Shown here: positions 32,642 through 41,331 of the stretch, one piece after another | Layout of the letters: each line of letters starts with the position of its first letter | Position numbering within the stretch: the stretch's first letter is position 1 | Assembly: GCA_964435165.1 (NCBI GenBank) | Contig: CAYSXY010000013.1 | Location: 1-49,217 of the forward strand | DNA: 49,217 nucleotides | Reading direction: 5' to 3' | From: CAYSXY01 sp964435165 | GTDB lineage: Bacteria; Pseudomonadota; Alphaproteobacteria; Rickettsiales; RI-342 | Program-made: the position numbers and the translations under genes | Notes under the pieces: model-generated | What the model was told of the DNA's origin: nothing | The model's database searches: none | What the model saw: only the letters and a program-made list of their open reading frames with translations

Positions 32642-33458
32642 AAGCCTGTTTAGCAGTCTTCAGCATGTCAGTCAGTTGCAGGGTGAGTGGGCCTGTGGCG
32701 TATGTCGCGTGACGATAGCGATGAACGGGAAGAATGCCCCAGACACTGTTGCAGATAAATACTTCATCGGCTTGTTCAAGCCAAATGGGGGGGTACGAGC
32801 CTTGCGCGATGGGAGAGGGTGATAATGCCAGCAGGCATTGCCGGGTGATACCTGCGACCGCACCGGTATTCAGGTGCGGTGTGTACCATTGCCCGTTGAT
32901 TGCCCAAAAAATATTGCCGCTACTCACTTCTGCCACGGCGCCGGTTGCGCTGAGTTGAACCATCTCGCTTTGTTGCTGATGCGCCGCTTCCATCCGGGCA
33001 AGGCTACTGCTCAGGCCATTATTTGTTTTGCTGGAAGAAGGAAGGCTTTGAGATGGTGGGCGACGCCAGGATGAAAGCCCCAGGGTGGTGGGGAGGCGAG
33101 GGGCGTCTGGTAATGATGCGCTTTCGAGCACGATCAACGGCTGCCGGGCGGTCGGGTTATATCCTTGAGAGCCGCTTCCGCGACTGACGATAATGCGCGC
33201 AATGCCGGTTGATATATTGTTTATACTAATCAGATTTTTAATCTGATTTTTTAACTCAATGGTTTGGTATTTGATATGGATGGCGTTGAGGCCCTGCTGT
33301 AGGCGTTGCAAATGTTGTTCGGCAAAGAGGGCGACGCCATCGCGAATGGTCAGGGTTTCAAAGATGCCGTCTCCGAAGCGGAAGCTGCGGTCTTCCAGCG
33401 AGAGGCATGCACTGTCACGCTTGATTGTCTTTCCGTTCATGATGCAGTAAGGGTGCAT
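32622..33458 (-). CDS. pabC: Aminodeoxychorismate lyase (class IV aminotransferase fold)
   Basis: A 278-residue PLP enzyme of class IV. The early motif DRSFRFGDGIFETLTIRDG, the middle ATGAVAEVSSGNIFW and the catalytic-lysine-bearing SSSKTNNGLSSSLARMEA region fit 4-amino-4-deoxychorismate lyase or a branched-chain/D-amino acid aminotransferase. The overlap with pabB decides for the lyase, which releases p-aminobenzoate and pyruvate. ATG 33458 and 33440 are both possible starts. Divergent from folK with about 38 bp between starts. Confidence 0.88.
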   Translation of the reverse strand: MHPYCIMNGKTIKRDSACLSLEDRSFRFGDGIFETLTIRDGVALFAEQHLQRLQQGLNAIHIKYQTIELKNQIKNLISINNISTGIARIIVSRGSGSQGYNPTARQPLIVLESASLPDAPRLPTTLGLSSWRRPPSQSLPSSSKTNNGLSSSLARMEAAHQQQSEMVQLSATGAVAEVSSGNIFWAINGQWYTPHLNTGAVAGITRQCLLALSPSPIAQGSYPPIWLEQADEVFICNSVWGILPVHRYRHATYATGPLTLQLTDMLKTAKQAYVRDHR

Positions 33459-33495
33459 AATCGTTTAAAGCATAAGGTTGGCACAAAGTACACAG

Positions 33496-34059
33496 ATGAT
33501 GGCGCAGTTATCGCATCATAATCATGAAGAAGCCTTGCCGCAATTGCGGAAGGTGGCGCTGGCGCTTGGCTGTAACCTGGGTGACCGGCTGATGCAATTG
33601 CGGCAGGCTGTTGACTGCATTCGCCGCTCGGTCGGTGAGGTTGTGGCTGTGTCCAGTGTGTATGAAAACCCGGCGATGTTGCCGGAAAACGCACCGCAAG
33701 AATGGGATAAACCATTCTATAATATGGCTGTATTGGTGCATTCTTCACTGCCCATAGAAGACATTCTGGCTCTGACGCAGGGGATAGAGAAAGAGGTAGG
33801 GCGACAGCAGCGCCCGGTATGGGCGCCGAGAGAAATGGATATTGACATCCTGGCGGCAGAGAATGAAGTGCTGGCAACACAAACATTGACGGTGCCTCAT
33901 CCCGGCCTTTTTAAGAGAGATTTTTTTATATTGCCAATGAGTGAGATATGGGCTGAATTTAAAGTAAATTATAAGGAATCTATTGCGTCATTAGTAGATC
34001 AAGCGCGGAGTGCGGATATGAAGTGCGCGGTAAGTTCCGGCTCCTTTTTCTTAGAATAG
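33496..34059 (+). CDS. folK: 2-amino-4-hydroxy-6-hydroxymethyldihydropteridine pyrophosphokinase
   Basis: A 187-residue HPPK, transferring pyrophosphate from ATP to hydroxymethyldihydropterin. ALGCNLGDRLMQL is the N-terminal motif, SSVYENPAM follows, and RPVWAPREMDIDIL holds the catalytic acidic pair normally written RWGPRTLDLDIL. HPGLFKRDFFILPMSEI ends the fold. The ATG at 33496 (with another three bases later) is preferred to an in-frame TTG at 33478. First gene of the plus-strand folate operon. Confidence 0.9.
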   Translation: MMAQLSHHNHEEALPQLRKVALALGCNLGDRLMQLRQAVDCIRRSVGEVVAVSSVYENPAMLPENAPQEWDKPFYNMAVLVHSSLPIEDILALTQGIEKEVGRQQRPVWAPREMDIDILAAENEVLATQTLTVPHPGLFKRDFFILPMSEIWAEFKVNYKESIASLVDQARSADMKCAVSSGSFFLE

Positions 34060-34067
34060 CGGTTTAT

Positions 34068-34916
34068 ATGACTGATAAATATCATTTAATGAACATGGTA
34101 GGCGTGTTGAATGTTACACCGGATAGTTTTTCTGATGGTGGAGCATGGCTGGAGCATCAACAGGCGCTCAAACATGTAACGCAGATGATTAAATATGGTG
34201 CAGGAGTGATTGATATTGGTGCTGAATCAACCAGGCCCGGTGCCAAAAAAATTGCCCCGGAAGAGGAGTGGCAACGGTTAGCGCCAGTAATCGATAATGT
34301 CATGCCACTGGCAGGCCGAGGCGATGTGGCGATCAGTGTCGATACCCGCCATGCTGCCGTGGCCGCTCACGCATTGGAAAAGGGAGCGCGTTGGATCAAT
34401 GATGTCTCCGCTGCTGAAGATGCTGAGATGCAGGCGGTGTTGCGTTCCGGCGATTGCGATGTGTGTGTGATGCATCATGTGACGATTCCTGCTGATCCAT
34501 TTGTCACCTTGCCATTGTCATGTGATGTAGTGGCAGAAGTGAGGCGCTGGGCTGATGAGACATTGACGCGGCTGGATGACGCAGGGATCGCTCCGGAGCG
34601 CGTGATTCTTGACCCTGGTATTGGTTTCGGCAAAACAGCGCGCCAATCATTGACGCTGATTCAACGAGCGGGTGAACTGATGCGATCAGGCGAGCGCTGG
34701 TTATATGGTCATTCCCGTAAATCGTTTATGGAGTTGTTTACGCAGCGGCCACCAGCCGAGCGTGACGCAGAAACGGCTGCATTGTCGCTTTTTCTTGTGC
34801 AGCAGGGCGTGCATTATGTCCGTGTGCATGATGTGGCGATGACGTCGCATATATTGCGCGCCTATGATGCGTGTGTGGAGGAGCGTTCGGATGAGTCGAC
34901 TGGTCTCGCTGCTTGA
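34068..34916 (+). CDS. folP: Dihydropteroate synthase
   Basis: A TIM-barrel enzyme of about 282 residues that joins p-aminobenzoate to the pterin pyrophosphate; it is the sulfonamide target. Motifs: GVLNVTPDSFSDGG, DIGAESTRPGA, SVDTRHAAVAAHALEKGARWINDVS (residues about 85-110), LDPGIGFGKT, GHSRKSF and VRVHDV. The start is taken at ATG 34068, eight bases after folK; ATG 34089 is an alternative. The end overlaps the folC start by 26 bases. Confidence 0.95.
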   Translation: MTDKYHLMNMVGVLNVTPDSFSDGGAWLEHQQALKHVTQMIKYGAGVIDIGAESTRPGAKKIAPEEEWQRLAPVIDNVMPLAGRGDVAISVDTRHAAVAAHALEKGARWINDVSAAEDAEMQAVLRSGDCDVCVMHHVTIPADPFVTLPLSCDVVAEVRRWADETLTRLDDAGIAPERVILDPGIGFGKTARQSLTLIQRAGELMRSGERWLYGHSRKSFMELFTQRPPAERDAETAALSLFLVQQGVHYVRVHDVAMTSHILRAYDACVEERSDESTGLAA

Positions 34917-36198
34917 GTCGTTAGATCACGGGGGAATCAAGCCGGGGCTGGAGCGTTCCTATTGTTTGTTGGACAGGCTGGGTGATCCTCATCTATCACT
35001 TCCTCCCGTGGTGCATGTGGCGGGGACGAATGGAAAAGCCTCGACCATTGCCTGCATGCGGGCCATGCTGGAAGCAGCTGGGCTGCGTGTTCATGTGTAC
35101 AGCTCTCCCCATTTGGTGCGATTTAACGAGCGAATTGTGCTGGCCGGTCAGCAGGTAAGCGATGCTGAGCTAGCGGTTGTATTAGAGCGGGTGCAGCCAC
35201 TTGCAGAGCAGGTGGAAGCGACTTTTTTTGAAGCAACCACAGTGGCGGCATTTTGCCTGTTTGCTGAGCATGATGCTGATATACTATTGCTGGAAACAGG
35301 GATGGGGGGGCGGTTGGACACGACAAATGTAGTGCCGTGCCCGATTGCAACGGTGATTACCTCTATTTCGATGGATCATCAGGCATTTTTGGGAGATAGC
35401 CTGGCGGCAATCGCATCTGAGAAAGCCGGGATTATCAAGCCTGATGTGCCTTGCATTATTGCTCCACAGAAACAAGAAGCGTTGGATGTGCTGTTGGAAA
35501 AAGCGGCAGATGTGGAAGCTCCAGCGGTTGCGTTTGGTCATGACTGGCGAAGTCAAGACGGTGATACAGGGCTGATGGTTGAGGTGGATGGTGTGATGTA
35601 TCATGGGCCTGAGCCGTCGCTGACCGGTGATTATCAACGTCAGAATGCCGCTACAGCCATCGTCACACTGCATCAACTAATACAGCAAGGGGTGCCTCTA
35701 CCCTCATCGGAGATATGGTTACAGGGCTTATCTCAGGTGGAATTGCCTGGCCGGATGCAGCATTTAACGAAGCATCCATTGCTGAGGAGGCTACCAGTTG
35801 GGAGCCACGCGTGGCTGGATGGCGGGCATAATGAAGCGGCCGGGCAGGCACTCGCTCATGCGATGAAAGGATGGGGCGCACCGAGATGGTTGATATGCGG
35901 GATGATGGCCGATAAGGATGTTGCTGCATTTTTACGGCACTTCAAGGGAGTGATTGATGGGATATGTGCCGTGCCGGTGACTGGCGAGGCGCGGGCGATG
36001 CCGCCCCATGAACTGGCTGACATAGCCAATGAGATTGGGTTTTCATCGGTGCTGGCAGCGGACTCTGTCACTGAGGCTTGCGGGGTGATTCATCAGGCAG
36101 TGGGCGATGTTTCGTTCAATGTGTTGATTGGTGGTTCTTTTTATTTGGCAGGACAGGTGTTGGCTATGGCTGAAGCAGATGAACGAAAGGTGGCGTAA
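34891..36198 (+). CDS. folC: Dihydrofolate synthase/folylpolyglutamate synthase
   Basis: A 435-residue Mur-ligase-like ATPase that adds glutamate to dihydropteroate and folates. The P-loop is VAGTNGKASTIACM; YSSPHLVRFNERIVLAG, TGMGGRLDTTNVV, SISMDHQAFLG, IASEKAGIIKPDVP and WLDGGHNEAAGQA are all typical. ATG 34891 has GGAGGAG seven bases upstream and lies inside folP, so the genes are coupled. The stop overlaps the next ATG by one base (TAATG). Confidence 0.94.
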   Translation: MSRLVSLLESLDHGGIKPGLERSYCLLDRLGDPHLSLPPVVHVAGTNGKASTIACMRAMLEAAGLRVHVYSSPHLVRFNERIVLAGQQVSDAELAVVLERVQPLAEQVEATFFEATTVAAFCLFAEHDADILLLETGMGGRLDTTNVVPCPIATVITSISMDHQAFLGDSLAAIASEKAGIIKPDVPCIIAPQKQEALDVLLEKAADVEAPAVAFGHDWRSQDGDTGLMVEVDGVMYHGPEPSLTGDYQRQNAATAIVTLHQLIQQGVPLPSSEIWLQGLSQVELPGRMQHLTKHPLLRRLPVGSHAWLDGGHNEAAGQALAHAMKGWGAPRWLICGMMADKDVAAFLRHFKGVIDGICAVPVTGEARAMPPHELADIANEIGFSSVLAADSVTEACGVIHQAVGDVSFNVLIGGSFYLAGQVLAMAEADERKVA

Positions 36199-37040
36199 TG
36201 CGTATATTGCTGGCAGTGAATGAGGATTTGATTGGGGTTCACGCGCTTAATCTCTTTTTGCAGGCATTATTGCCGCGTCATGAGGTGGCGGTGACGGTCT
36301 CGCGAATGTTTATGAAGCCGAAGAAGGCGCCGGTGCCGCGTGCAATAGAGGAATTGGGGTTTCTCGAACGCCGACTGCCGTTGGAGCAACTCTTTCCATT
36401 GCTGGAGCAGGCTAACCCAACCGGAGAGGGGCAAGACTATCGCAGTTTTCGTCAATGGCAGCATGCAGGCGTAGAACTGGGATTTCACCCTGATATACGC
36501 ACGCCGGAAGCCATGCGCTATTTTATGGATGTTGCGCCTGATTTGATTCTGTCCGTGCGTTATGGGGCGATTTTCAGGGCAGAACATCTTGCCATACCAA
36601 CGCACGGCATTTGGAATATCCATGCCGGCCTTTTGCCGGACTATCGAGGTGTTCTGCCAACCTTCCGCGCTATGTTGCAAGGGCGAGAGGAATATGGCAT
36701 TACCTTGCACGAGGTCGTTGATGAGTCGATTGACACCGGCGGTATTCTGGCAGAATCGCGCTTGCCGATTGCGTTTGATAAATCGATGTTGTGGAATATC
36801 TGGCAGCTTTATTACCCGATTCGGGATCGGTGTATGGAGGCGCTTGATCTATTGGATTCAGGCCATATGCCAACGACAACGCCGCAATCTTCCGACGGCG
36901 CGCAGTATTTCACCTTTCCGACTCAGGAAGAGATCGAGGCGTTCATGAAACATCATCGGATGTTTGATTTAGTTGAATATGAGGCGTTTTTGGCGCAGTT
37001 TGCTCAGCAAGAGCCACAGTTACATCAGCGGGCAGCATAG
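36198..37040 (+). CDS. Formyltransferase-family protein
   Basis: A 280-residue protein with the 10-formyltetrahydrofolate-dependent formyltransferase core. GIWNIHAGLLPDYRG supplies the catalytic Asn and His, and VVDESIDTGGIL supplies the catalytic Asp, so the N-H-D triad is complete. The N-terminus RILLAVNEDLIGVHALN is Rossmann-like. It is too divergent to be the housekeeping Fmt and resembles sugar-amine or other N-formyltransferases; the acceptor is unknown. Its one-base overlap with folC puts formyl-folate supply and use in one operon. Confidence 0.78.
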   Translation: MRILLAVNEDLIGVHALNLFLQALLPRHEVAVTVSRMFMKPKKAPVPRAIEELGFLERRLPLEQLFPLLEQANPTGEGQDYRSFRQWQHAGVELGFHPDIRTPEAMRYFMDVAPDLILSVRYGAIFRAEHLAIPTHGIWNIHAGLLPDYRGVLPTFRAMLQGREEYGITLHEVVDESIDTGGILAESRLPIAFDKSMLWNIWQLYYPIRDRCMEALDLLDSGHMPTTTPQSSDGAQYFTFPTQEEIEAFMKHHRMFDLVEYEAFLAQFAQQEPQLHQRAA

Positions 37041-37043
37041 CAT

Positions 37044-37487
37044 ATGTCATCAGAACGGCGCGTGAATAAGCAGTTGCAGGATTATTGGAATCTGCAACGT
37101 GGATTGAAGGATTATCCTTCGGAGCAGGAGATGAACCCGAAGGAATTGGCGGACATCTGGCCTTATGTCTTTTTGATTCGCGTTGCGCCGGAAAAAGATG
37201 GCGGGAGTGGTTTCGCCTTCGATTACATGGGAGATGCGCTGATTGAAGCATACGGTGATAATATGGTTGGGCGCGACATTTATGATAGCTTGCTCAGCAC
37301 AAGGCGTGATCCGATTGTAGAAGATATTATCCGGGTGCTGCGCAGCAAAAAACCACAATTGCAGGAAGGCGAATTTGAGAATGCTAAAAAGATGCTGATC
37401 AAATTTCGTCGGGCGTTGTTTCCCCTCGGGCCGGAAGGTGAGACGATCGATTATGTCATCGGCTCCATGACCTGGAAGGCGGTGTAG
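37044..37487 (+). CDS. PAS_5-type domain protein
   Basis: A 147-residue protein matching the alphaproteobacterial single-domain PAS_5 group. LQDYWNLQRGLKDYPSEQEMNP, ELADIWPYVFLIRV, FDYMGDALIEAYGDNMVGRDIYD and the RRALFPLGPEGETIDYVIG strand fit that fold. These proteins are presumed sensors, but ligand and partner are not known. ATG 37044 lies four bases after the formyltransferase stop, so it is probably the last gene of the operon. Confidence 0.8.
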   Translation: MSSERRVNKQLQDYWNLQRGLKDYPSEQEMNPKELADIWPYVFLIRVAPEKDGGSGFAFDYMGDALIEAYGDNMVGRDIYDSLLSTRRDPIVEDIIRVLRSKKPQLQEGEFENAKKMLIKFRRALFPLGPEGETIDYVIGSMTWKAV

Positions 37488-37568
37488 CGCTTCTCGGTAA
37501 ATAAACGTTAAGTCTCTGCTGGTATGATGGAATATAGCATAATCCATAAATAATGAGCAGAACAGACG

Positions 37569-38294
37569 ATGGATGAAACCTGGATTGATCGGCAAGAAGC
37601 GGAAGCCAAAGAGCGAGAGCGCACGCACCCGTTTCACAACATGTGTTTTCCCAAACGCTTTTGGGATGATAATAAAACCTCGCGCTATAAAGTGTATCGC
37701 AGCCCGCAAGATTATGAAGTTGTTGAGGCTCTCACCGCGGCCAAGGCGGTGGAGGAGAGTGGCGTTGAGCATCCGTTGAAAGTTGAGCGCTTTATCTATG
37801 AATATGAGTTGGAAGTGGATGATGAAAAGCTCACTGATGCGGTGGATGTGTATGAACGGCCTGTGCTGGATGTGATTACAGAGGATAATCCTGTCATCAG
37901 CAATGAAATGCTGACGGGCTTGATTGATGCGTCGGAAGAATTGGACGCGAATGAGTTGCCCAAGGTTCCTGACGAAGCAAAAAGTGACGTGGCAACGGAT
38001 ATTCCGACGGCTGATGGAGAGGAAGAGACGGATCTTGACGCATTGACGGATAACGGTAACGGTGAACCGATGGAGTCTCACCCGGTGGAACGTGAGGAAG
38101 ATGCTGCAATGGGAGTGACGGAAGATCCTCCTTCTTCCGATGCAGTGGAAGTTGCCGATGATCAAGATGTGAAAGAAACTGCTGAGACGGAAGCTGGGCA
38201 GGAGGCTGAAGCCGACACTGCAGGCCAGGCAGATAGTGTAGGCCAGGCAGATGAATTAGCGCCGCCATCACTGAAAGACATTATCTCCGGCTAG
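37569..38294 (+). CDS. Unrecognised protein with a long acidic C-terminus
   Basis: I do not recognise this 241-residue protein. The first 60 residues are polar and aromatic (THPFHNMCFPKRFWDDNKTSRYKVY), and the rest, from about residue 60, is very rich in Asp and Glu and probably disordered. Near the end an 18-base unit is tandemly repeated (about 38220-38256), giving AGQADSVGQADE. No signal peptide or membrane helix is present. The acidic tail could buffer cations or bind basic proteins, but this is inference. Confidence 0.7.
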   Translation: MDETWIDRQEAEAKERERTHPFHNMCFPKRFWDDNKTSRYKVYRSPQDYEVVEALTAAKAVEESGVEHPLKVERFIYEYELEVDDEKLTDAVDVYERPVLDVITEDNPVISNEMLTGLIDASEELDANELPKVPDEAKSDVATDIPTADGEEETDLDALTDNGNGEPMESHPVEREEDAAMGVTEDPPSSDAVEVADDQDVKETAETEAGQEAEADTAGQADSVGQADELAPPSLKDIISG

Positions 38295-38418
38295 ATAGTA
38301 TCGCCTCAAGATGTATAATGGCCTGCAAACTGCTATTTTCTGCGCTTAGATTCGCCTCGTTTTAACTCGGCTCACCCTCCGGGAGTTTTACTTCCAATGG
38401 CCTTTCGGCTCATTGTCG

Positions 38419-38439
38419 TCACATTCTCCATCTCGTGAC
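38419..38439. repeat. 21-bp exact repeat, copy 2
   Basis: Identical to 95-115 and followed by the same CTATCT. Here the core is flanked by GTCAC and GTGAC, a 5-bp inverted repeat around a 12-base centre. It lies in the 220-bp gap between the acidic protein gene and the methyltransferase gene. Confidence 0.6.
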
Positions 38440-38475
38440 CACACTATCTAGATCGCGTTGCCATAAGATGTGTTG

Positions 38476-38495
38476 AGTGCCAATCTCGAGGCACT
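38476..38495. terminator. Weak hairpin with T-rich tail
   Basis: AGTGCC (38476-38481) pairs with GGCACT (38490-38495) around an eight-base loop and is followed by TTCTCTTGCTT. It could end transcription of the acidic-protein gene or sit in the methyltransferase leader. The stem is only six pairs. Confidence 0.35.
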
Positions 38496-38514
38496 TTCTC
38501 TTGCTTGACTTTCT

Positions 38515-39408
38515 ATGCTTGTTGGAGTGAATGTATATTCATTGTTGAATCCCTACGCTTTTACTTCTCCCGCTTGCTTTATGTTACAAACTGTCAGCAA
38601 CAGGCCCTGCCCGGCCTGTCATCACGATAATCAGGACACCATGTCATCGCGTTTGAGCAAGGATGGGTGGGAGTTGAAAGAGTGCTCCGGCTGTGGTTTG
38701 CTTTATTTAACGAATCCTCCTGTTTACGAAGAATTGACGGAAAATCTGGCATGGGAGAAGAATTTCGCCGCTGAGGAGAAACGCCGGGCCGAGGCGCAGC
38801 CGGTGAAAGCGAAAGTGAATAAGCTCACACGCATGCGGCTGCACAGCCCGCTCCGACGGAAAATGCCGGAAATTTTAGCACGCTATGCGAAGCCAGGCCG
38901 GCTGGTGGATCTGGGCTGTGGGACGGGTGGTAAACTCATGAAACTGCCGGAGCCATATGTTCCGTATGGTATTGAAATTTCAAAGGCATTAGCGGCTGAG
39001 GCGCAAGATAAACTACAGCGCCGGGGCGGCGGTTGTATTCACGCCAACTGTCTGGATGGGCTCAAGCAGGTGGAGGATGATTATTTCAGTGGCGCCATGC
39101 TGCATTCTTACCTTGAGCATGAAGTGCAGCCTTTGGCTGTGCTGCAGGAATTGCGCCGTGTGTTGGTGCCGGGCGGGGTGGCCATTATCAAGGTACCGAA
39201 TTATGCCTCCATTAACCGTCGTGTGACCGGAAAAAACTGGGCGGGCCTGCGCTATCCCGACCACGTGCAGTATTTTACGCCACGCAGCCTGGCGGCCATG
39301 GTGCGTAAGGCGAACTTGGCTATCGAGCGTTTTAATTTTTTTGATACGATTCCCACCAGTGATAATATGTGGATGATTGTGAAAAAACCTGTTGCTTCTG
39401 CAACTTAG
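38515..39408 (+). CDS. Zinc-ribbon class I SAM-dependent methyltransferase
   Basis: A protein of up to 297 residues. Two cysteine pairs near the N-terminus (CPAC and CSGC) form a likely zinc ribbon, followed by a class I methyltransferase: motif I LVDLGCGTGGKL, an acidic post-I strand YGIEIS, MLHSYLEHEVQPLAVLQELRRVLVPGG (residues about 195-222) and VAIIKVPNYASINRR. This domain order is common in methyltransferases acting on glycan or lipid precursors; the acceptor is unknown. Start is uncertain: ATG 38515, or ATG 38581, which begins just before the ribbon; neither has a ribosome site. Confidence 0.8.
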   Translation: MLVGVNVYSLLNPYAFTSPACFMLQTVSNRPCPACHHDNQDTMSSRLSKDGWELKECSGCGLLYLTNPPVYEELTENLAWEKNFAAEEKRRAEAQPVKAKVNKLTRMRLHSPLRRKMPEILARYAKPGRLVDLGCGTGGKLMKLPEPYVPYGIEISKALAAEAQDKLQRRGGGCIHANCLDGLKQVEDDYFSGAMLHSYLEHEVQPLAVLQELRRVLVPGGVAIIKVPNYASINRRVTGKNWAGLRYPDHVQYFTPRSLAAMVRKANLAIERFNFFDTIPTSDNMWMIVKKPVASAT

Positions 39409-39425
39409 TATAAGAAAGGGTGTGT

Positions 39426-41228
39426 ATGTCTGCTCCAGCACGTTCCATGAATAATCGTGACACACTTCCCAGCTGGGATTTGAGTGATTTGTATTCTGGG
39501 ATGGAATCGGCGGCATTAAAAGCGGATGTGGAGGAGGCTGCTACCGCATCACAGGCGTTCCGTCAGCATTATGAAGGGACGCTACTCGACATTAATGGCG
39601 ATGCCCTGGCCAAGGCGGTGACGGAATATGAGCGCATTCAGGAAATTCTGGGCAAAATCGGCAGTTATGCGCAGCTGATTTATGCGAGTGATATGAGCGA
39701 CGGTGTGCATGGGCGCTTCTATCAATCGATGAGTGAGAAGATCAATCATATTTCGCTGGATTTGCTGTTTTTTAGTCTGGAAATCAACCGGATAAGCGAT
39801 GAGGCGCTGGAGGCAAAATTAGCGGAATCGTCTGCATTGGCGCGTTATTGGCCTTTTTTACGTGAGGTGCGGCTGATGCGCCCACACCAGCTTTCCGATG
39901 AAGCTGAAGCATTGCTGACTGAAAAGGAATTGACCAGTGCCCAGGCATGGATTCGTCTGTTTGATGAAACGGTGGCGGGCCTGAGTTTTACGGTGGACGG
40001 CCAGACATTGTCGCTGGAGCAGGCGGCGGATAAGCTGTCATCTGCTGACCCGGCGGCGCGTAAAGCAGCGGCGAAGGAGATTGGCCGAGTGTTGGGCGAC
40101 AATATTCGTCTGTTCGCTCATGTAACCAATACCTTGGCGAAAGATAAGCAGCTTGAGGATGGATGGCGGGCGTTTCCCCGGCCTATCTCCAGCCGCAATC
40201 TGGCTAATCAGGTGGAAGATGTCGTCGCCGAGGCGCTGATCAGCAGTGTGAAAAAGGCCTATCCCAAATTAGCGCACCGGTATTATCAGTGGAAGGCCCG
40301 GCAACTGGGACTTGGGGATGGAGAAGATGGCTCCATGCCTTACTGGGATCGCAATGCACCGCTGCTCGGTCAGCCGGATACGCGCTATAGCTGGGACGAG
40401 GCGGTAAATATTGTGTTGGATGCGTATGAGGCGTTCTCGCCGGAGATGCGCAGGCTGGGGGAGAAATTTTTTGCTAATCACTGGATCGATGTGCCGCCAC
40501 GCCCTGGCAAGTCGCCCGGGGCGTTTGCTCATCCCACCGTACCCTCAGTACATCCCTATTTGTTATTGAATTATCAGGGAAAACCGCGTGATGTGATGAC
40601 CTTGGCCCATGAGCTGGGGCATGGGGTGCATCAGTTGCTGGCGGCGGAGCAGGGCATGTTGATGGCTGATACGCCGCTGACGCTGGCGGAAACAGCCTCC
40701 GTATTCGGTGAACAGTTAACCTTTCAATCGTTACTCAAGCGTGAGACAAATCCGCAGCATCGCACTTTTTTGATCGCCGGTAAGGTGGAAGATATGCTCA
40801 ACACGGTGGTGCGGCAGGTGGCATTTTGTGAATTTGAACGCAAATTGCATGATGCGCGGCGCGAAGGGGAGCTCTCGCCGGAGGATATTGGCGCGTTATG
40901 GATGAGTGTGCAGGCGGAGAGTTTGGGGCCTGTATTTCGATTTGAGGAGGAATATCAGTATTTTTGGGCCTATATCCCGCATTTTATTCACTCGCCGTTT
41001 TATGTCTATGCCTATGCCTTTGGTGATTGTCTGGTCAATGCTCTTTATGCGCTCTATCACGAGGGTTATAACGGCTTTGAAGAGAAGTATTTCCAAATGC
41101 TTAAGGCAGGCGGCACGCTGCACCACACTGAACTGCTGGCACCCTTTGGGCTGGATGCCTCCAAGCCTGATTTCTGGCAAAAAGGGCTGGGGATTATTGA
41201 AAAAATGATTGATGAATTAGTCGCTTAA
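39426..41228 (+). CDS. pepF: M3-family oligoendopeptidase F
   Basis: A 600-residue cytoplasmic zinc metallopeptidase that cleaves short oligopeptides. LPSWDLSDLYSGMES opens the family, the zinc site HELGHGVHQLL is at about residue 395, and the third ligand is the Glu in TLAETASVFGEQLTFQ. The HFIHSPFYVYAYAFGDCLVNALYALY region near the C-terminus (about 525-550) is typical of PepF. Start ATG 39426 is five bases after AAAGGG; an in-frame GTG at 39420 is less likely. Confidence 0.94.
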   Translation: MSAPARSMNNRDTLPSWDLSDLYSGMESAALKADVEEAATASQAFRQHYEGTLLDINGDALAKAVTEYERIQEILGKIGSYAQLIYASDMSDGVHGRFYQSMSEKINHISLDLLFFSLEINRISDEALEAKLAESSALARYWPFLREVRLMRPHQLSDEAEALLTEKELTSAQAWIRLFDETVAGLSFTVDGQTLSLEQAADKLSSADPAARKAAAKEIGRVLGDNIRLFAHVTNTLAKDKQLEDGWRAFPRPISSRNLANQVEDVVAEALISSVKKAYPKLAHRYYQWKARQLGLGDGEDGSMPYWDRNAPLLGQPDTRYSWDEAVNIVLDAYEAFSPEMRRLGEKFFANHWIDVPPRPGKSPGAFAHPTVPSVHPYLLLNYQGKPRDVMTLAHELGHGVHQLLAAEQGMLMADTPLTLAETASVFGEQLTFQSLLKRETNPQHRTFLIAGKVEDMLNTVVRQVAFCEFERKLHDARREGELSPEDIGALWMSVQAESLGPVFRFEEEYQYFWAYIPHFIHSPFYVYAYAFGDCLVNALYALYHEGYNGFEEKYFQMLKAGGTLHHTELLAPFGLDASKPDFWQKGLGIIEKMIDELVA

Positions 41229-41246
41229 CTGCAATTAGGTTGGCAC

Positions 41247-41264
41247 AATTCATAAAAGTGTCAT
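41247..41264 (+). promoter_or_regulatory. Pho-box-like site upstream of the 316-residue gene
   Basis: AATTCAT-AAAA-GTGTCAT has the Pho-box layout of two 7-base repeats with a 4-base A spacer. The second repeat matches CTGTCAT at 6 of 7 positions, the first at 4 of 7. It lies 67 bases upstream of the gene and points toward it. Moderate evidence on its own; stronger as one of three such sites near unknown genes. Confidence 0.4.
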
Positions 41265-41331
41265 AATTAAGTGTTAATCTTCTATCTGTGGAAAACTACA
41301 TAAGTAATTATAAATTAGGTCAGGGAAACCA

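Noticed and set aside
37050..38165. 371-codon open frame on the minus strand.
   Set aside because: It is antisense to the PAS_5 and acidic-protein genes, has a His/Arg/Ile-rich shadow composition and no ribosome site.
33479..41250. TTGGCAC sequences before folK and the 316-residue gene as sigma-54 promoters.
   Set aside because: Neither has the required GC about 10 bases after the GG, so the -12 element is missing.
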